From Flagellimonas flava (GTDB lineage Bacteria; Bacteroidota; Bacteroidia; Flavobacteriales; Flavobacteriaceae), in the NCBI RefSeq assembly GCF_900129665.1, contig NZ_FQWL01000003.1, forward strand, positions 186,001 to 250,000: a stretch of 64,000 bases of DNA, given 5' to 3'. The translations under genes and the position numbers were made by a program. Below the pieces are notes generated by a model. That model worked only from the letters and a program-made list of their open reading frames with translations. It was not told where the DNA came from and ran no database searches. This document shows, piece by piece, positions 1 through 8,310 of the stretch (positions within the stretch are counted from its first letter, which is position 1; each line of letters begins with the position of its first letter).

Positions 1-72
1 AATGATGTCACTATTCCCTTGATTGATGAGATTTACGCTATGACCAATATATTGGGAGACCCTACGAAATAG
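1..72 (+). CDS. C-terminal end of an unidentified protein (partial)
   Basis: The first 23 codons are open in frame 1 and end with TAG at 70-72; the tail reads DVTIPLIDEIYAMTNILGD. A hairpin terminator follows 47 bases later, which supports this being a true gene end. The gene begins outside the window, and too little is visible to name a family. Confidence 0.5.
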   Translation, partial: NDVTIPLIDEIYAMTNILGDPTK

Positions 73-118
73 GGAAGTCGGGCTAAATGCTTAAAACTTC
101 CCATTCATAAAATATAAA

Positions 119-151
119 AAAGGCCCTTCCCACTGTTCCGAAAAGGCCTTT
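119..151 (+). terminator. Hairpin terminator after the partial gene
   Basis: AAAGGCC at 119-125 pairs with GGCCTTT at 145-151 across a 19-nt loop. An A-rich stretch precedes it and a T-rich stretch follows at 157-161. The loop is long, so strength is uncertain; it may act in both directions. Confidence 0.5.
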
Positions 152-175
152 CAAGCTTTTTAATTTTGGGACAGC

Positions 176-277
176 CTATTCTTTTAGTGTCTCAATTCTG
201 GCGACCGCATTAAATGGCCCAGGAATCATATTGCCATCGGCATCAACTAGTTCCAGCGAAATGGTCACTTCACCCAT
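176..277 (-). pseudogene. Decayed 3' end of a protein gene
   Basis: On the minus strand, 33 codons starting at ATG 277 and ending with TAG at 176 read like a genuine C-terminus (MGEVTISLELVDADGNM, then a further 16 residues). The frame stays open upstream for about 28 more codons, to a TGA near 363, but that part is rich in Cys, Trp and His and does not look like a matching domain. I read it as the remnant of a longer gene cut by a rearrangement. A real 33-residue peptide is possible but less likely. The 300 bases between it and the next gene hold nothing else I can support. Confidence 0.4.
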
Positions 278-622
278 AGGCAATCCTCTCACTACATGGG
301 GAACCCATGAACAATACCAGCAGTGCAGAAAAGACTCTAGAAATAAACAAGTTACTTGTCAAGTAGCACTAATAGGGACATCAAAAACCCCTCCGAAGTC
401 CACGAAAAGAGTGTACAGAAACCTAATGGTCCAGTTGGAATACAATGTTGAGGTTTGTATAGGCAAGCACCACTCATATCTCATTTCCAATATCAGGCAG
501 TTCTTTGATATTGTATAACGCAGTTAGGGTTTCATCTGTTTATGGAAAATTTAAACAGACTGTTTGTCCGATAAATTTTGTGGTATAGACAATTTTCTTT
601 TAGTTCGTTGAAAAGTTTCCTT

Positions 623-1435
623 GTGAGAAAAATTTTACCTATACTGTTGGCATTTGTTTTGGCTTCCTGTTCCTCAGATTCATCCGAAAGTAACACAGGT
701 CCTGAAATTGACTTCAACGCATTTGACATGTCCATAGATTTGGACAGGACTGTTTTTGGCATTGATGAAAGAATAACTATAAATGCATCTTCCACTGAAA
801 CCTTGGGTACTGGATGCATTAAATCAACTTATTTCACTCAAGATGGATCGCAGAGTGGAGTATGTGTCAGTGGGGGCATTGGCAATGGTTTTCAAATAAA
901 TCTTAGTTTTCAGACTATAGGTACAAAAACCTTTATCGTTGAAGGACAGACATCTGATGGTAAAGTAAGCAGAATAGAAAGACAAATAGAGATTGATTCA
1001 ACGACCAATTCTGTCAGAATATCAAAGGTTACTGTAAACAAGTACCCAAGTATGGGACTGGCACAGGACCCAGAGTTTTCTGATTCTGATTCTGAACGGC
1101 TTGCCGATTTAATTTTCCGTATTGAGAAAAGATATGTCGATATTACCGTTGGAGATGATGCTCCCAAATACCGCAATGCGGACCATTCAGAGTCTGCTGT
1201 AATAGAGAACGAAAACGGTTTTGAATGGAATTATGAAGGAAATGAGCTGCGCTTTAGCAGAGACAACGTATTACTTTTCCAATTGTATGACTTTGATGGA
1301 GGTCTTGACGTTGACCAAAATCTTGGTCATGTATTTGTAATATTTGGTGACTATGTCGAGGAACGACCTAGTCAGGTTAATATTGTTGAAGGGGGAGGCA
1401 GTATTGACATTACCATTGACCTTGAATGGAATTAA
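623..1435 (+). CDS. Lipoprotein with C2-like C-terminus, function unknown
   Basis: A predicted lipoprotein of about 270 residues: after a short basic start (VRKILPILLAFVLASC) the lipobox LASC is followed by Ser/Asp-rich residues. I chose GTG 623 over TTG 578 because TTG 578 falls inside a likely -7 element (TAAATTTTG, 572-580). The mature part is acidic and beta-rich. The last 100 residues (YVDITVGDD, then LLFQLYDFDGG) resemble the edge strands of a C2/jelly-roll fold, with clustered Asp that could bind calcium; this is impression only. It precedes two more small lipoprotein genes on the same strand, but the gaps of 48 and 355 bases argue against one tight operon. Confidence 0.6.
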   Translation: MRKILPILLAFVLASCSSDSSESNTGPEIDFNAFDMSIDLDRTVFGIDERITINASSTETLGTGCIKSTYFTQDGSQSGVCVSGGIGNGFQINLSFQTIGTKTFIVEGQTSDGKVSRIERQIEIDSTTNSVRISKVTVNKYPSMGLAQDPEFSDSDSERLADLIFRIEKRYVDITVGDDAPKYRNADHSESAVIENENGFEWNYEGNELRFSRDNVLLFQLYDFDGGLDVDQNLGHVFVIFGDYVEERPSQVNIVEGGGSIDITIDLEWN

Positions 1436-1483
1436 CTGATTGTTGTTTTTCAATTCTAAAAGCCCCAAGTTATCGCTCGTCGT

Positions 1484-1984
1484 TTGTTTAATTTTCCATT
1501 ACTAATCATTCTACTGTTTGCAGGGATTGGTTGTTCATCACATAAAAAAGCTAATAGGCTTGCATCCAAAATCCATTGTAATCGAACGATTTATTTTGTG
1601 TATGATGAAAGGAGCAACGATGTAGGATTTGAATACTCCGGGAAACATTGGGGCCAGTCAGATTATCCAGATTTTAAAGAGACTTTCAAAAAATCCATTG
1701 AGGATTTAGATAGGCACACTTCGATGGATTTGGTTTACTTGAATGGAAACATTTTGCCTACTGGTGACTTAACTGTAGCCAAAGTACGAATCAAGAAAAT
1801 CCGTTGGCATTTTGGATTTTCCAGGATGATAATGGAAGTCGATTTATTATATGATGTTGAGGGCGTTACCGTGTCTATAACAGGCAAAAACAAAGTTCAA
1901 GTGGTCGCTACCAAGGAGGGCAATCTTTTCAAATCATTGAAGCATGGTCATTATTTGTTTTTATCCAATCTTTGTGAACGATAA
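1484..1984 (+). CDS. Small lipoprotein, function unknown
   Basis: A 166-residue product with a clear lipoprotein signal (MFNFPLLIILLFAGIGC), the lipid-modified Cys being residue 17. The start is TTG; no ATG is available upstream of the hydrophobic segment. The mature part has alternating charged and aromatic residues with no motif I recognise. It would be anchored in the inner or outer membrane facing the periplasm. It lies 48 bases after the previous lipoprotein gene and could be co-transcribed with it. Confidence 0.55.
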   Translation: MFNFPLLIILLFAGIGCSSHKKANRLASKIHCNRTIYFVYDERSNDVGFEYSGKHWGQSDYPDFKETFKKSIEDLDRHTSMDLVYLNGNILPTGDLTVAKVRIKKIRWHFGFSRMIMEVDLLYDVEGVTVSITGKNKVQVVATKEGNLFKSLKHGHYLFLSNLCER

Positions 1985-2339
1985 ATGGCCCAAAAATCCT
2001 GATTATATAAGTTCTTCGGGTAGCATAATCGAAGTCTTTCTTCACATCAATATGCGCGCACATCGTTTTGATTTTTGAATTCATGTTTGATTAATCATGA
2101 TTTTTTCAAGCTCAGAAAAGGATTATTTTAATATGGCCATTGAATAACTAATTGTGCTAAAACAAATGATTCAGACAGATATGGTAAATGATTAACGAAA
2201 GGGTAGCGAAAATTGCCCTTTAAAGAAGTTATGGAAGACGATTTTTTTGATAGTCCTAAAACAATTTCCATAGATGAAATGTGCACCAAATTGTCCTTGA
2301 AATAGTGTATTTGGCACAATACATGTTGCTCTTTAATTC
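1985..2339 (+). other. 355-bp intergenic stretch with a possible gene remnant
   Basis: No full gene is seen. A plus-strand frame open from about 2209 to TAG at 2303-2305 encodes RKLPFKEVMEDDFFDSPKT followed by ISIDEMCTKLSLK; its composition is protein-like, but it has no proper start, so it may be the decayed 3' end of a gene. The rest is AT-rich, with no convincing promoter or repeat. Confidence 0.3.
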
Positions 2340-2990
2340 ATGAGGTATGTCTGTCTTATATTCTGTTTGATGATGTTGGGCTGCCATGATGCCCAAGTCA
2401 CCACTTTGGAGGAGATTATCCATCAAGAGAAACAGTTCTTCACCCCCAACTATCTCCAAAGCAATATGGAAGAAGGTTTCGAGGTGCTCAATTTAGATAC
2501 CTATAATAATTATGGGGATTTGTTGGACGCTATGGAAACCTTATCCTGCGAGGAAAAAGGGATTGGGCTCAAGTTTGAACATGAAGGTATATCGTATCAT
2601 ACTACGGGGTTCGCCGAATGCCCAACAAGTTGGGTAATTGACTGCTACTTCAATCGGAACATGGTGATGGTAAAAAACGATTCCTTGCGCCATTTCACAA
2701 AAAAAAGGCATATAAGTGAGTTGCAGAATGAAATAATGGAATTTAATGATTATTCCGGATACCAAGGACTGCGTGGAAACAGAAGATTGAAGCCGTCATT
2801 GCTTTTTCTGTATGTGGAAGATAAATACCCTATTGCCAAGACAAAAGAAGTGCTTAAGGAAATCGTAACTCAGTTTGAAGGTATAAACAAGGAATTGGGA
2901 CACCAAAAATATAGATATCACTTACAATTTGAAAGATTCTCAAATTTCGATATCCCGCCTCCGCCTCCGCCACCAGCCTTGGATGAATAG
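2340..2990 (+). CDS. Lipoprotein with proline-repeat tail, function unknown
   Basis: A 216-residue protein with a short lipoprotein signal (MRYVCLIFCLMMLGC; Cys 15 is the lipid site). The body is mixed helix and strand with four further Cys residues (within LSCEE, FAECP and VIDCYF among others), unusual for a Bacteroidota lipoprotein. The C-terminus is a run of seven prolines followed by ALDE, which looks like an extended surface or wall-spanning tail. I do not recognise a family. The start ATG is the first codon before the hydrophobic segment. Confidence 0.6.
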   Translation: MRYVCLIFCLMMLGCHDAQVTTLEEIIHQEKQFFTPNYLQSNMEEGFEVLNLDTYNNYGDLLDAMETLSCEEKGIGLKFEHEGISYHTTGFAECPTSWVIDCYFNRNMVMVKNDSLRHFTKKRHISELQNEIMEFNDYSGYQGLRGNRRLKPSLLFLYVEDKYPIAKTKEVLKEIVTQFEGINKELGHQKYRYHLQFERFSNFDIPPPPPPPALDE

Positions 2991-3070
2991 GTTTTGTTAG
3001 CACCATGTCTAAATGATCAGAGCAGAAGAAATAGTTGACAATAGGTTGACAGAATTAAAAAAACAAAAAA

Positions 3071-3099
3071 CCTTAATCGTTGATATTTAACGATTAAGG
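3071..3099 (-). terminator. Intrinsic terminator of the tRNA-Leu transcript
   Basis: A perfect 11-bp stem (CCTTAATCGTT, 3071-3081, with AACGATTAAGG, 3089-3099) and a 7-nt loop. The A-rich run at 3058-3070 becomes a U-rich tail in the minus-strand RNA, just downstream of tRNA-Leu. Confidence 0.8.
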
Positions 3100-3111
3100 T
3101 TTGCTCTTTTG

Positions 3112-3193
3112 TGCGGGTGAAGGGAGTCGAACCCCCACGCCTCGCGGCACTAGATCCTAAGTCTAGCGTGTCTACCAATTCCACCACACCCGC
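3112..3193 (-). tRNA. tRNA-Leu, anticodon UAG
   Basis: Read on the minus strand, the gene has a 7-bp acceptor stem (GCGGGTG with CACCCGC), discriminator A, a D-arm with GGAATTGGTAGAC, an anticodon stem-loop CTAGA-CTTAGGA-TCTAG giving anticodon TAG, a class II variable arm (TGCCGCGAGGCG) and a TTCGACTC T-loop. It is 82 nt without encoded CCA, as expected for a class II tRNA-Leu. It decodes CUA and probably other CUN leucine codons. Confidence 0.95.
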
Positions 3194-3203
3194 AAAAGGA
3201 GTG

Positions 3204-3232
3204 CAAATATAATCCAATTTTCTGATTACCAA
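3204..3232 (-). promoter_or_regulatory. Promoter of tRNA-Leu (TTG-N18-TATATTTG)
   Basis: On the minus strand, TTG (3232-3230) is followed after 18 nt by TATATTTG (3211-3204), a perfect match to the Bacteroidota -7 consensus TAnnTTTG. Transcription would start a few bases before the mature tRNA. Confidence 0.75.
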
Positions 3233-3289
3233 ATACACTCTTTTTAAAAACTTGTTTTTTGTACTTTTAGTACCCTTATAAAATGCTAA

Positions 3290-4678
3290 ATGGAACAAAT
3301 AAACAACTACATTGAAACCCATAAAGACCGCTTCATAGATGAATTGGTCGAACTACTTAAAATTCCTTCTATAAGCGCCGATACAGCTTTTTCACAAGAT
3401 GTGCTGGAAACTGCCAAAATGGTGGAAAAATCGCTTGCAGATGCTGGTTGCGACAAGACCCAAATCTGCGAAACCAAAGGATATCCCGTGGTCTACGGTG
3501 AAAAAATAATTGACCCCAACCTACCTACGGTACTGGTATATGGTCATTATGATGTGCAACCACCAGACCCTATGAATCTATGGGATTCCCCGCCTTTTGA
3601 GCCTATCATCAAGGAAACCGAGTTGCACCCACATGGGGCCATCTTTGCGCGTGGTGCCTGTGATGACAAAGGCCAGTTCTTTATGCATGTGAAGGCAGTA
3701 GAATTCATGATCCAAAACAATACGCTTCCCTGTAATGTAAAATTCATGATTGAGGGCGAGGAAGAAGTCGGTAGCGATAGTTTGGCCGACTTCCTTATGG
3801 AAAATCAAGAGCTGTTGGAAAATGATATCATTCTCATTTCGGATACAGGGATTATTGGCAATGATGTACCTTCCATTACTACAGGACTTAGGGGATTAAG
3901 CTATGTAGAGGTTGAAGTGACTGGTCCCAACCGGGATTTGCACTCAGGAATCTATGGGGGAGCCGTTCCCAATCCCATTAATGTGCTTTCCAAAATGATT
4001 GCTTCCTTACATGACGAAAACAACCATATCACCATTCCGGGTTTCTATGATAAGGTGGAAATTCTTTCCGAAGCCGAGCGGTCGGAAATGGCCAAGGCAC
4101 CTTTCGATTTAACGGAGTACAAGGAGGCTTTGGACATTGATGACGTATACGGTGAAACCGGGTATTCTACCTCAGAGCGCTACTCCATTCGCCCCACCTT
4201 GGATGTCAACGGTATATGGGGCGGGTACACTGGCGAAGGCGCCAAAACGGTTATTGCCAGCAAGGCATTTGCCAAAATTTCCATGCGGTTGGTGCCCCAT
4301 CAAGATTGGAATGAAATCACGGAACTTTTTACCAAACATTTCCTCTCCATTGCACCTAAAGGAGTAAAGGTGAAGGTAACACCGCATCATGGCGGGCAAG
4401 GTTATGTTACACCCATTGACAGTGTTGGCTATAAAGCCGCTTCCTTGGCCATGGAAAAGACCTTCGGCAAAAAACCGGTGCCACAACGAACTGGAGGTAG
4501 TATTCCCATCGTGGCCTTGTTTGAGGAAGTACTGAAAAGCAAGACCATCCTTTTAGGATTTGGGTTGGATAGCGACGCTATTCATTCCCCCAACGAACAC
4601 TTTGGAGTATGGAACTTTTTAAAGGGCATAGAGACCATTCCATACTTTTATAAGTACTACACCGAGCTTGCCAAATAA
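3290..4678 (+). CDS. M20 family zinc dipeptidase
   Basis: A 462-residue cytosolic metallopeptidase of the M20 group that hydrolyses dipeptides or short peptides using two zinc ions. The family signatures are intact: YGHYD (His 86, Asp 88) followed by VQPPDPMNLWDSPPF, the bridging Asp in ARGACDDKGQ (Asp 125) and the catalytic/ligand Glu pair in EGEEEVGS (Glu 158/159). The dimerisation lid domain spans roughly residues 190-360, and the last zinc-ligand His lies in DAIHSPNEH near the end. Length matches the family. It stands alone, with a terminator immediately downstream. Confidence 0.9.
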   Translation: MEQINNYIETHKDRFIDELVELLKIPSISADTAFSQDVLETAKMVEKSLADAGCDKTQICETKGYPVVYGEKIIDPNLPTVLVYGHYDVQPPDPMNLWDSPPFEPIIKETELHPHGAIFARGACDDKGQFFMHVKAVEFMIQNNTLPCNVKFMIEGEEEVGSDSLADFLMENQELLENDIILISDTGIIGNDVPSITTGLRGLSYVEVEVTGPNRDLHSGIYGGAVPNPINVLSKMIASLHDENNHITIPGFYDKVEILSEAERSEMAKAPFDLTEYKEALDIDDVYGETGYSTSERYSIRPTLDVNGIWGGYTGEGAKTVIASKAFAKISMRLVPHQDWNEITELFTKHFLSIAPKGVKVKVTPHHGGQGYVTPIDSVGYKAASLAMEKTFGKKPVPQRTGGSIPIVALFEEVLKSKTILLGFGLDSDAIHSPNEHFGVWNFLKGIETIPYFYKYYTELAK

Positions 4679-4682
4679 AATA

Positions 4683-4702
4683 AAGCCCTGATTTCAGGGC
4701 TT
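4683..4702 (+). terminator. Intrinsic terminator of the M20 dipeptidase gene
   Basis: AAGCCCTG pairs with CAGGGCTT around a 4-nt loop, followed by TTC and further T residues, beginning 5 bases after the stop codon. Confidence 0.85.
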
Positions 4703-4855
4703 TTCTTGTAACAATTTGATAAAAACTGCGTTCTAATACCATTGTCAAGGAAATTCCAACCTATTAGGACCAAGAAGCATCAACCAACCTCTCTTCTTGG
4801 TTCTCAACAACATCCTTGGCTAAATTTTTATTATCAGAACCAAACGAACACTATC

Positions 4856-5956
4856 ATGTTACAACGATTTTTTATTTTCTGTTCGGGTGCCGACACCCAA
4901 ATTTTAGAAACCTGTTCCAATGGGGAACGGAACAAATATGTTGGGATTGGGGCAACCGTATTCTTTACCGCAGTCATGGCTTTTATTGCCAGTGGTTATG
5001 CGCTCTACACCGTTTTTGACAATATTTATACTGCCGTCTTCTTTGGGTTTATTTGGGGGTTATTGATTTTCAACCTGGACCGCTATATTGTCTCCACCAT
5101 AAAGAAAAGGGACCACTTTAAAAGTGAATTACTACAAGCAGCGCCACGGATTGTCTTGGCCATCATCATTGCAGTGGTGATTTCCAAACCGCTTGAAATG
5201 AAAATCTTTGAGAAGGAAATCAATCAGGTGCTGTTGGAGGAAAAAAATGCCATGACCCTAGCCAACCAAGAGCAGATTGCCCTGCAATACACTCCTAAAG
5301 TTGATGCTATAAATCAGGAGATTTCCCATCTTAAAAATGAAATAGCAGCTAAAGAATCAGAAACCAATGCCTTGTACGATGTTTATATTTCTGAGGCAGA
5401 AGGCACCGCTGGCACTGGGCTTTTGGGAAAGGGACCGGTATACAAAGAAAAGCGGGAAAAACATGATGCCTATTTGGCTGAATTGAGGCAGCTCAAGGAA
5501 ACCAACGGTCAAAAAATTCAGGCTCTTGAGGCCCAAATTATAGCATTGGGAACGGATTACCAGACAGCGGTCACTGATTCACAGCCCATTATTGATGGGT
5601 TTGATGGCCTTATGGCGCGCATCAATGCCTTAGGCAAACTTCCGTGGTTTCCTTCCTTTTTTATTTTTCTTTTGTTCCTAGCCATTGAAACAGCTCCAAT
5701 CATTGCCAAGCTTTTGGCCCCCAAAGGCGAATACGACTATAAGTTTGAAGAACAGGAAAGTGTGGTGGCCACTTGGGTGACCCAAAAGGTGGCACAGCGT
5801 AAATTGCTAATGTCTACAGACGGAGCTGTGAACGAACAGGTCTATGCCGACATTAAAAATGAGCAAGAACTGTACCGGTACAAAAAAGAGAAAGCAGAGG
5901 AACTGCTTCGGTTACAGGCCGATTCTTTCCACAATGTGCAGATGAAAGGACTTTAA
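4856..5956 (+). CDS. DUF4407 membrane protein with long coiled coil
   Basis: A protein of 366 residues from ATG 4856 (MLQRFFIFCSGAD, the usual start of DUF4407 proteins); the frame extends 38 codons upstream, but that part is low-complexity and unconserved-looking. Two close hydrophobic helices lie at about 28-75, a third at about 96-115, then a charged heptad-rich region of about 120 residues (Gln/Glu/Lys-rich, likely a periplasmic or cytoplasmic coiled coil), then a fourth helix (FFIFLLFLAIETAPIIAK) and a charged tail. DUF4407 proteins have no established function. It converges on rmlD with a 24-bp gap. Confidence 0.75.
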   Translation: MLQRFFIFCSGADTQILETCSNGERNKYVGIGATVFFTAVMAFIASGYALYTVFDNIYTAVFFGFIWGLLIFNLDRYIVSTIKKRDHFKSELLQAAPRIVLAIIIAVVISKPLEMKIFEKEINQVLLEEKNAMTLANQEQIALQYTPKVDAINQEISHLKNEIAAKESETNALYDVYISEAEGTAGTGLLGKGPVYKEKREKHDAYLAELRQLKETNGQKIQALEAQIIALGTDYQTAVTDSQPIIDGFDGLMARINALGKLPWFPSFFIFLLFLAIETAPIIAKLLAPKGEYDYKFEEQESVVATWVTQKVAQRKLLMSTDGAVNEQVYADIKNEQELYRYKKEKAEELLRLQADSFHNVQMKGL

Positions 5957-5980
5957 ACTCCCCGAGGTCGGGTTCAGGAG

Positions 5981-6853
5981 TTAATCTATCTTTATTTTGG
6001 AATATGCGTTTAACGCAACAGCCAAGCTGTCCTTCCAATGAGGAATTTGCAAGTTAAAAGTGTTTTTGATTTTGGATTTATCCAACACACTAAATTTGGG
6101 GCGTTCGGCAGGGGTTGGAAATTCCTCGGAACGAATCGGTTTTAGGTCAACATCCAAATTATATAAATCAAAAATGGTCTTGGCAAAATCGTACCAACTG
6201 GACACTCCTTCATTACTATAATGGTAGACTCCGTAGTCTATGCTATGTGCATTGATGATATGTAGTACTACCTGTGCCAAATCCAAAGCATAAGTTGGGG
6301 TCCCAACCTGATCGTATATCACGGCAAGTTCGTCTCGTTCCGTTCCCAATCGCACCATAGTCTTCATGAAATTATGTCCAAACTCAGAATACAACCATGA
6401 TGTCCGTATAATAAAATGCTCCTCCAAGTTACCCACAATGGCCCGTTCACCTTTATATTTGGTATCTCCATAAAAACCAATTGGGCGGGCTATGTCCTCC
6501 TCCAAATAAGGTGTATTTAAGAAGCCATCAAAAACAAAATCCGTAGAAATATGAATCAAGATGGTATTGCTCTCATTGCAATTCATAGCCAAGTTTCGAG
6601 CACCGGTTACATTCACCTGATATGCCAAATCATTTTCTGATTCAGCCTTATCTACATTAGTATAGGCCGCACAATTGATACAATAGGCATAGTTGGAAGC
6701 TACCAACACATTTCGTACAGCATCAAAATCAGTAATATCCAATTCCGAGGCAGATTTAAAGTCAAAATCCAATTCATTGGCAAGTCCCTTGGACTCTAAA
6801 GCTTTAAATGTACTACCCAATTGTCCGGAAGCGCCGGTCACCAATATTTTCAT
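5981..6853 (-). CDS. rmlD: dTDP-4-dehydrorhamnose reductase
   Basis: The last enzyme of dTDP-L-rhamnose synthesis, an NADPH-dependent SDR that reduces dTDP-4-keto-L-rhamnose. The protein is 290 residues, typical for the family, with an N-terminal Rossmann motif TGASGQLG and the catalytic Tyr-x3-Lys in FYGDTKYKGE. It is the last gene of the rmlBACD unit, 12 bases after rmlC. Its stop lies 24 bases from that of the convergent DUF4407 gene; the gap holds a short GC stem (CCCG/CGGG) without a T-run. Confidence 0.93.
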   Translation of the reverse strand: MKILVTGASGQLGSTFKALESKGLANELDFDFKSASELDITDFDAVRNVLVASNYAYCINCAAYTNVDKAESENDLAYQVNVTGARNLAMNCNESNTILIHISTDFVFDGFLNTPYLEEDIARPIGFYGDTKYKGERAIVGNLEEHFIIRTSWLYSEFGHNFMKTMVRLGTERDELAVIYDQVGTPTYALDLAQVVLHIINAHSIDYGVYHYSNEGVSSWYDFAKTIFDLYNLDVDLKPIRSEEFPTPAERPKFSVLDKSKIKNTFNLQIPHWKDSLAVALNAYSKIKID

Positions 6854-6865
6854 TCTAAAACGGTA

Positions 6866-7414
6866 TTAATGGATTATTGCCTCGTTAAATGCGGGCAAAA
6901 TTTTATCTTTTTCCGAAATAATCAAGTCCTCAGTATTCAAAATCCAGTCGATATTGAAGGTTGGGTCGTTATAAATTATTCCCCCTTCCGAAGCTGCATG
7001 GTAGAAATTATCGCATTTATAAAAGAACTTGGCGGTATCGCTCAAAGTTACAAAACCATGGGCACAGCCTCTTGGAATGAACATTTGATTTTTATTCTGT
7101 GAAGAAAGTAGAATGGATACCACTTTACCAAATGTCTTGGAGTTGGGCCTTATATCAACAGCCACATCCAATACCTCCCCTTCCAAAACCCTGACCAATT
7201 TGGCCTGGGCATGCACGCCTTTTTGAAAATGAAGTCCGCGAAGCACACCCTTCACAGAAAGGGACTCATTGTCCTGAACAAAATGGGGTTTAGCTCCTGT
7301 TAGGTGTTCAAATTTTTCTTGATTATAGCTTTCCATAAAGTAGCCCCTCTTATCTTCAAAGACTGTGGGCTCCAATATAAAGCATCCTTCTATTTCAGTT
7401 TGTTGTACTTGCAT
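6866..7414 (-). CDS. rmlC: dTDP-4-dehydrorhamnose 3,5-epimerase
   Basis: A 182-residue cupin enzyme that epimerises dTDP-4-keto-6-deoxyglucose at C3 and C5. Family marks include YFMESYN near residue 27, the substrate-binding stretch FVQDNESLSVKGVLRGLHFQ with the catalytic His in RGLHFQ, and FIPRGCAHGFVTLSD. It begins 3 bases after the rmlA stop and ends 12 bases before rmlD. Confidence 0.95.
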   Translation of the reverse strand: MQVQQTEIEGCFILEPTVFEDKRGYFMESYNQEKFEHLTGAKPHFVQDNESLSVKGVLRGLHFQKGVHAQAKLVRVLEGEVLDVAVDIRPNSKTFGKVVSILLSSQNKNQMFIPRGCAHGFVTLSDTAKFFYKCDNFYHAASEGGIIYNDPTFNIDWILNTEDLIISEKDKILPAFNEAIIH

Positions 7415-7417
7415 GAG

Positions 7418-8278
7418 TTAGGTTAAAACTTCCAACAATCTGGTGCTGTAACCACTTTTCAAAAACGGCTCCGTTAATTTTTTAAACTGACTTTTGGTGA
7501 TGAATCCCATTTTATAGGCCGAAGATTCTATTGCCCCAATTTTAAGTCCCTGTCTTTCTTCAATCACTTGCACAAACTGTGAAGCTTGCATCAATGATTG
7601 AAAGGTTCCGGTATCTAACCAAGCCGTTCCTCGATCCATAATACTCACTTTGAGTTTACCTCGATTCAAATACTCGCGATTAACATCGGTAATTTCCAAT
7701 TCGCCTCTTTTACTGGGTTGAATGTTTTTGGCAATTTCAACTACCTCGTTATCATAAAAGTAAATTCCGGGTACTGCATAACTCGATTTTGGATGTGTCG
7801 GTTTTTCTTCGATGGAAATGGCATTGCCTTCTTCATCAAACTCCACCACCCCATACCGCTCAGGGTCATTTACGTGGTAGGCATATATTATCCCACCATC
7901 TGGATCATTGTTAGATTGTAAAAGATCTTCCAATCCCGTCCCATAAAAAATATTGTCACCCAAAATCAGGGCCACCTTATCATCACCTATGAATTTTTCA
8001 CCAATGATAAAGGCTTCAGCCAAGCCGTTGGGCTCATCTTGCACCGCATACTCAAACCGGCAACCATACTTTCTCCCGTCACCCAACAAACGTTGGAACA
8101 TCGGTAAATCATGCGGAGTGGATATAATCAAGATTTCCCATATCCCAGACTCAATTAAGGTAGATAAGGGGTAATAAATCATAGGTTTATCGTATACAGG
8201 CATCAATTGTTTGCTTACTGCCAACGTAATGGGATGTAAACGTGTCCCAGAACCTCCTGCTAAAATAATTCCTTTCAT
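7418..8278 (-). CDS. rmlA: Glucose-1-phosphate thymidylyltransferase
   Basis: Makes dTDP-glucose from glucose-1-phosphate and dTTP, the entry step to dTDP-rhamnose. The 286-residue protein shows the nucleotidyltransferase signature [11 protein letters not shown] at residues 8-18, [15 protein letters not shown] and LGDNIFYG, and the C-terminal dimer helix typical of the short RmlA form. It lies between rmlB (32-bp gap) and rmlC (3-bp gap). Confidence 0.95.
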   Translation of the reverse strand: MKGIILAGGSGTRLHPITLAVSKQLMPVYDKPMIYYPLSTLIESGIWEILIISTPHDLPMFQRLLGDGRKYGCRFEYAVQDEPNGLAEAFIIGEKFIGDDKVALILGDNIFYGTGLEDLLQSNNDPDGGIIYAYHVNDPERYGVVEFDEEGNAISIEEKPTHPKSSYAVPGIYFYDNEVVEIAKNIQPSKRGELEITDVNREYLNRGKLKVSIMDRGTAWLDTGTFQSLMQASQFVQVIEERQGLKIGAIESSAYKMGFITKSQFKKLTEPFLKSGYSTRLLEVLT

Positions 8279-8310
8279 TGCTTTTAGGGTTTAAAGTACT
8301 TGCCTCCTAC

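Noticed and set aside
231..518. 95-codon plus-strand frame
   Set aside because: It runs across the decayed minus-strand fragment and has a low-complexity start and no protein-like pattern.
4784..4813. CAACC and CAAC copies 20 bp apart before the DUF4407 gene, like the EPS operators
   Set aside because: The sequence is a CA-rich stretch with several overlapping CAAC copies, no -7 box follows at 29-30 bp, and the flanks do not match.
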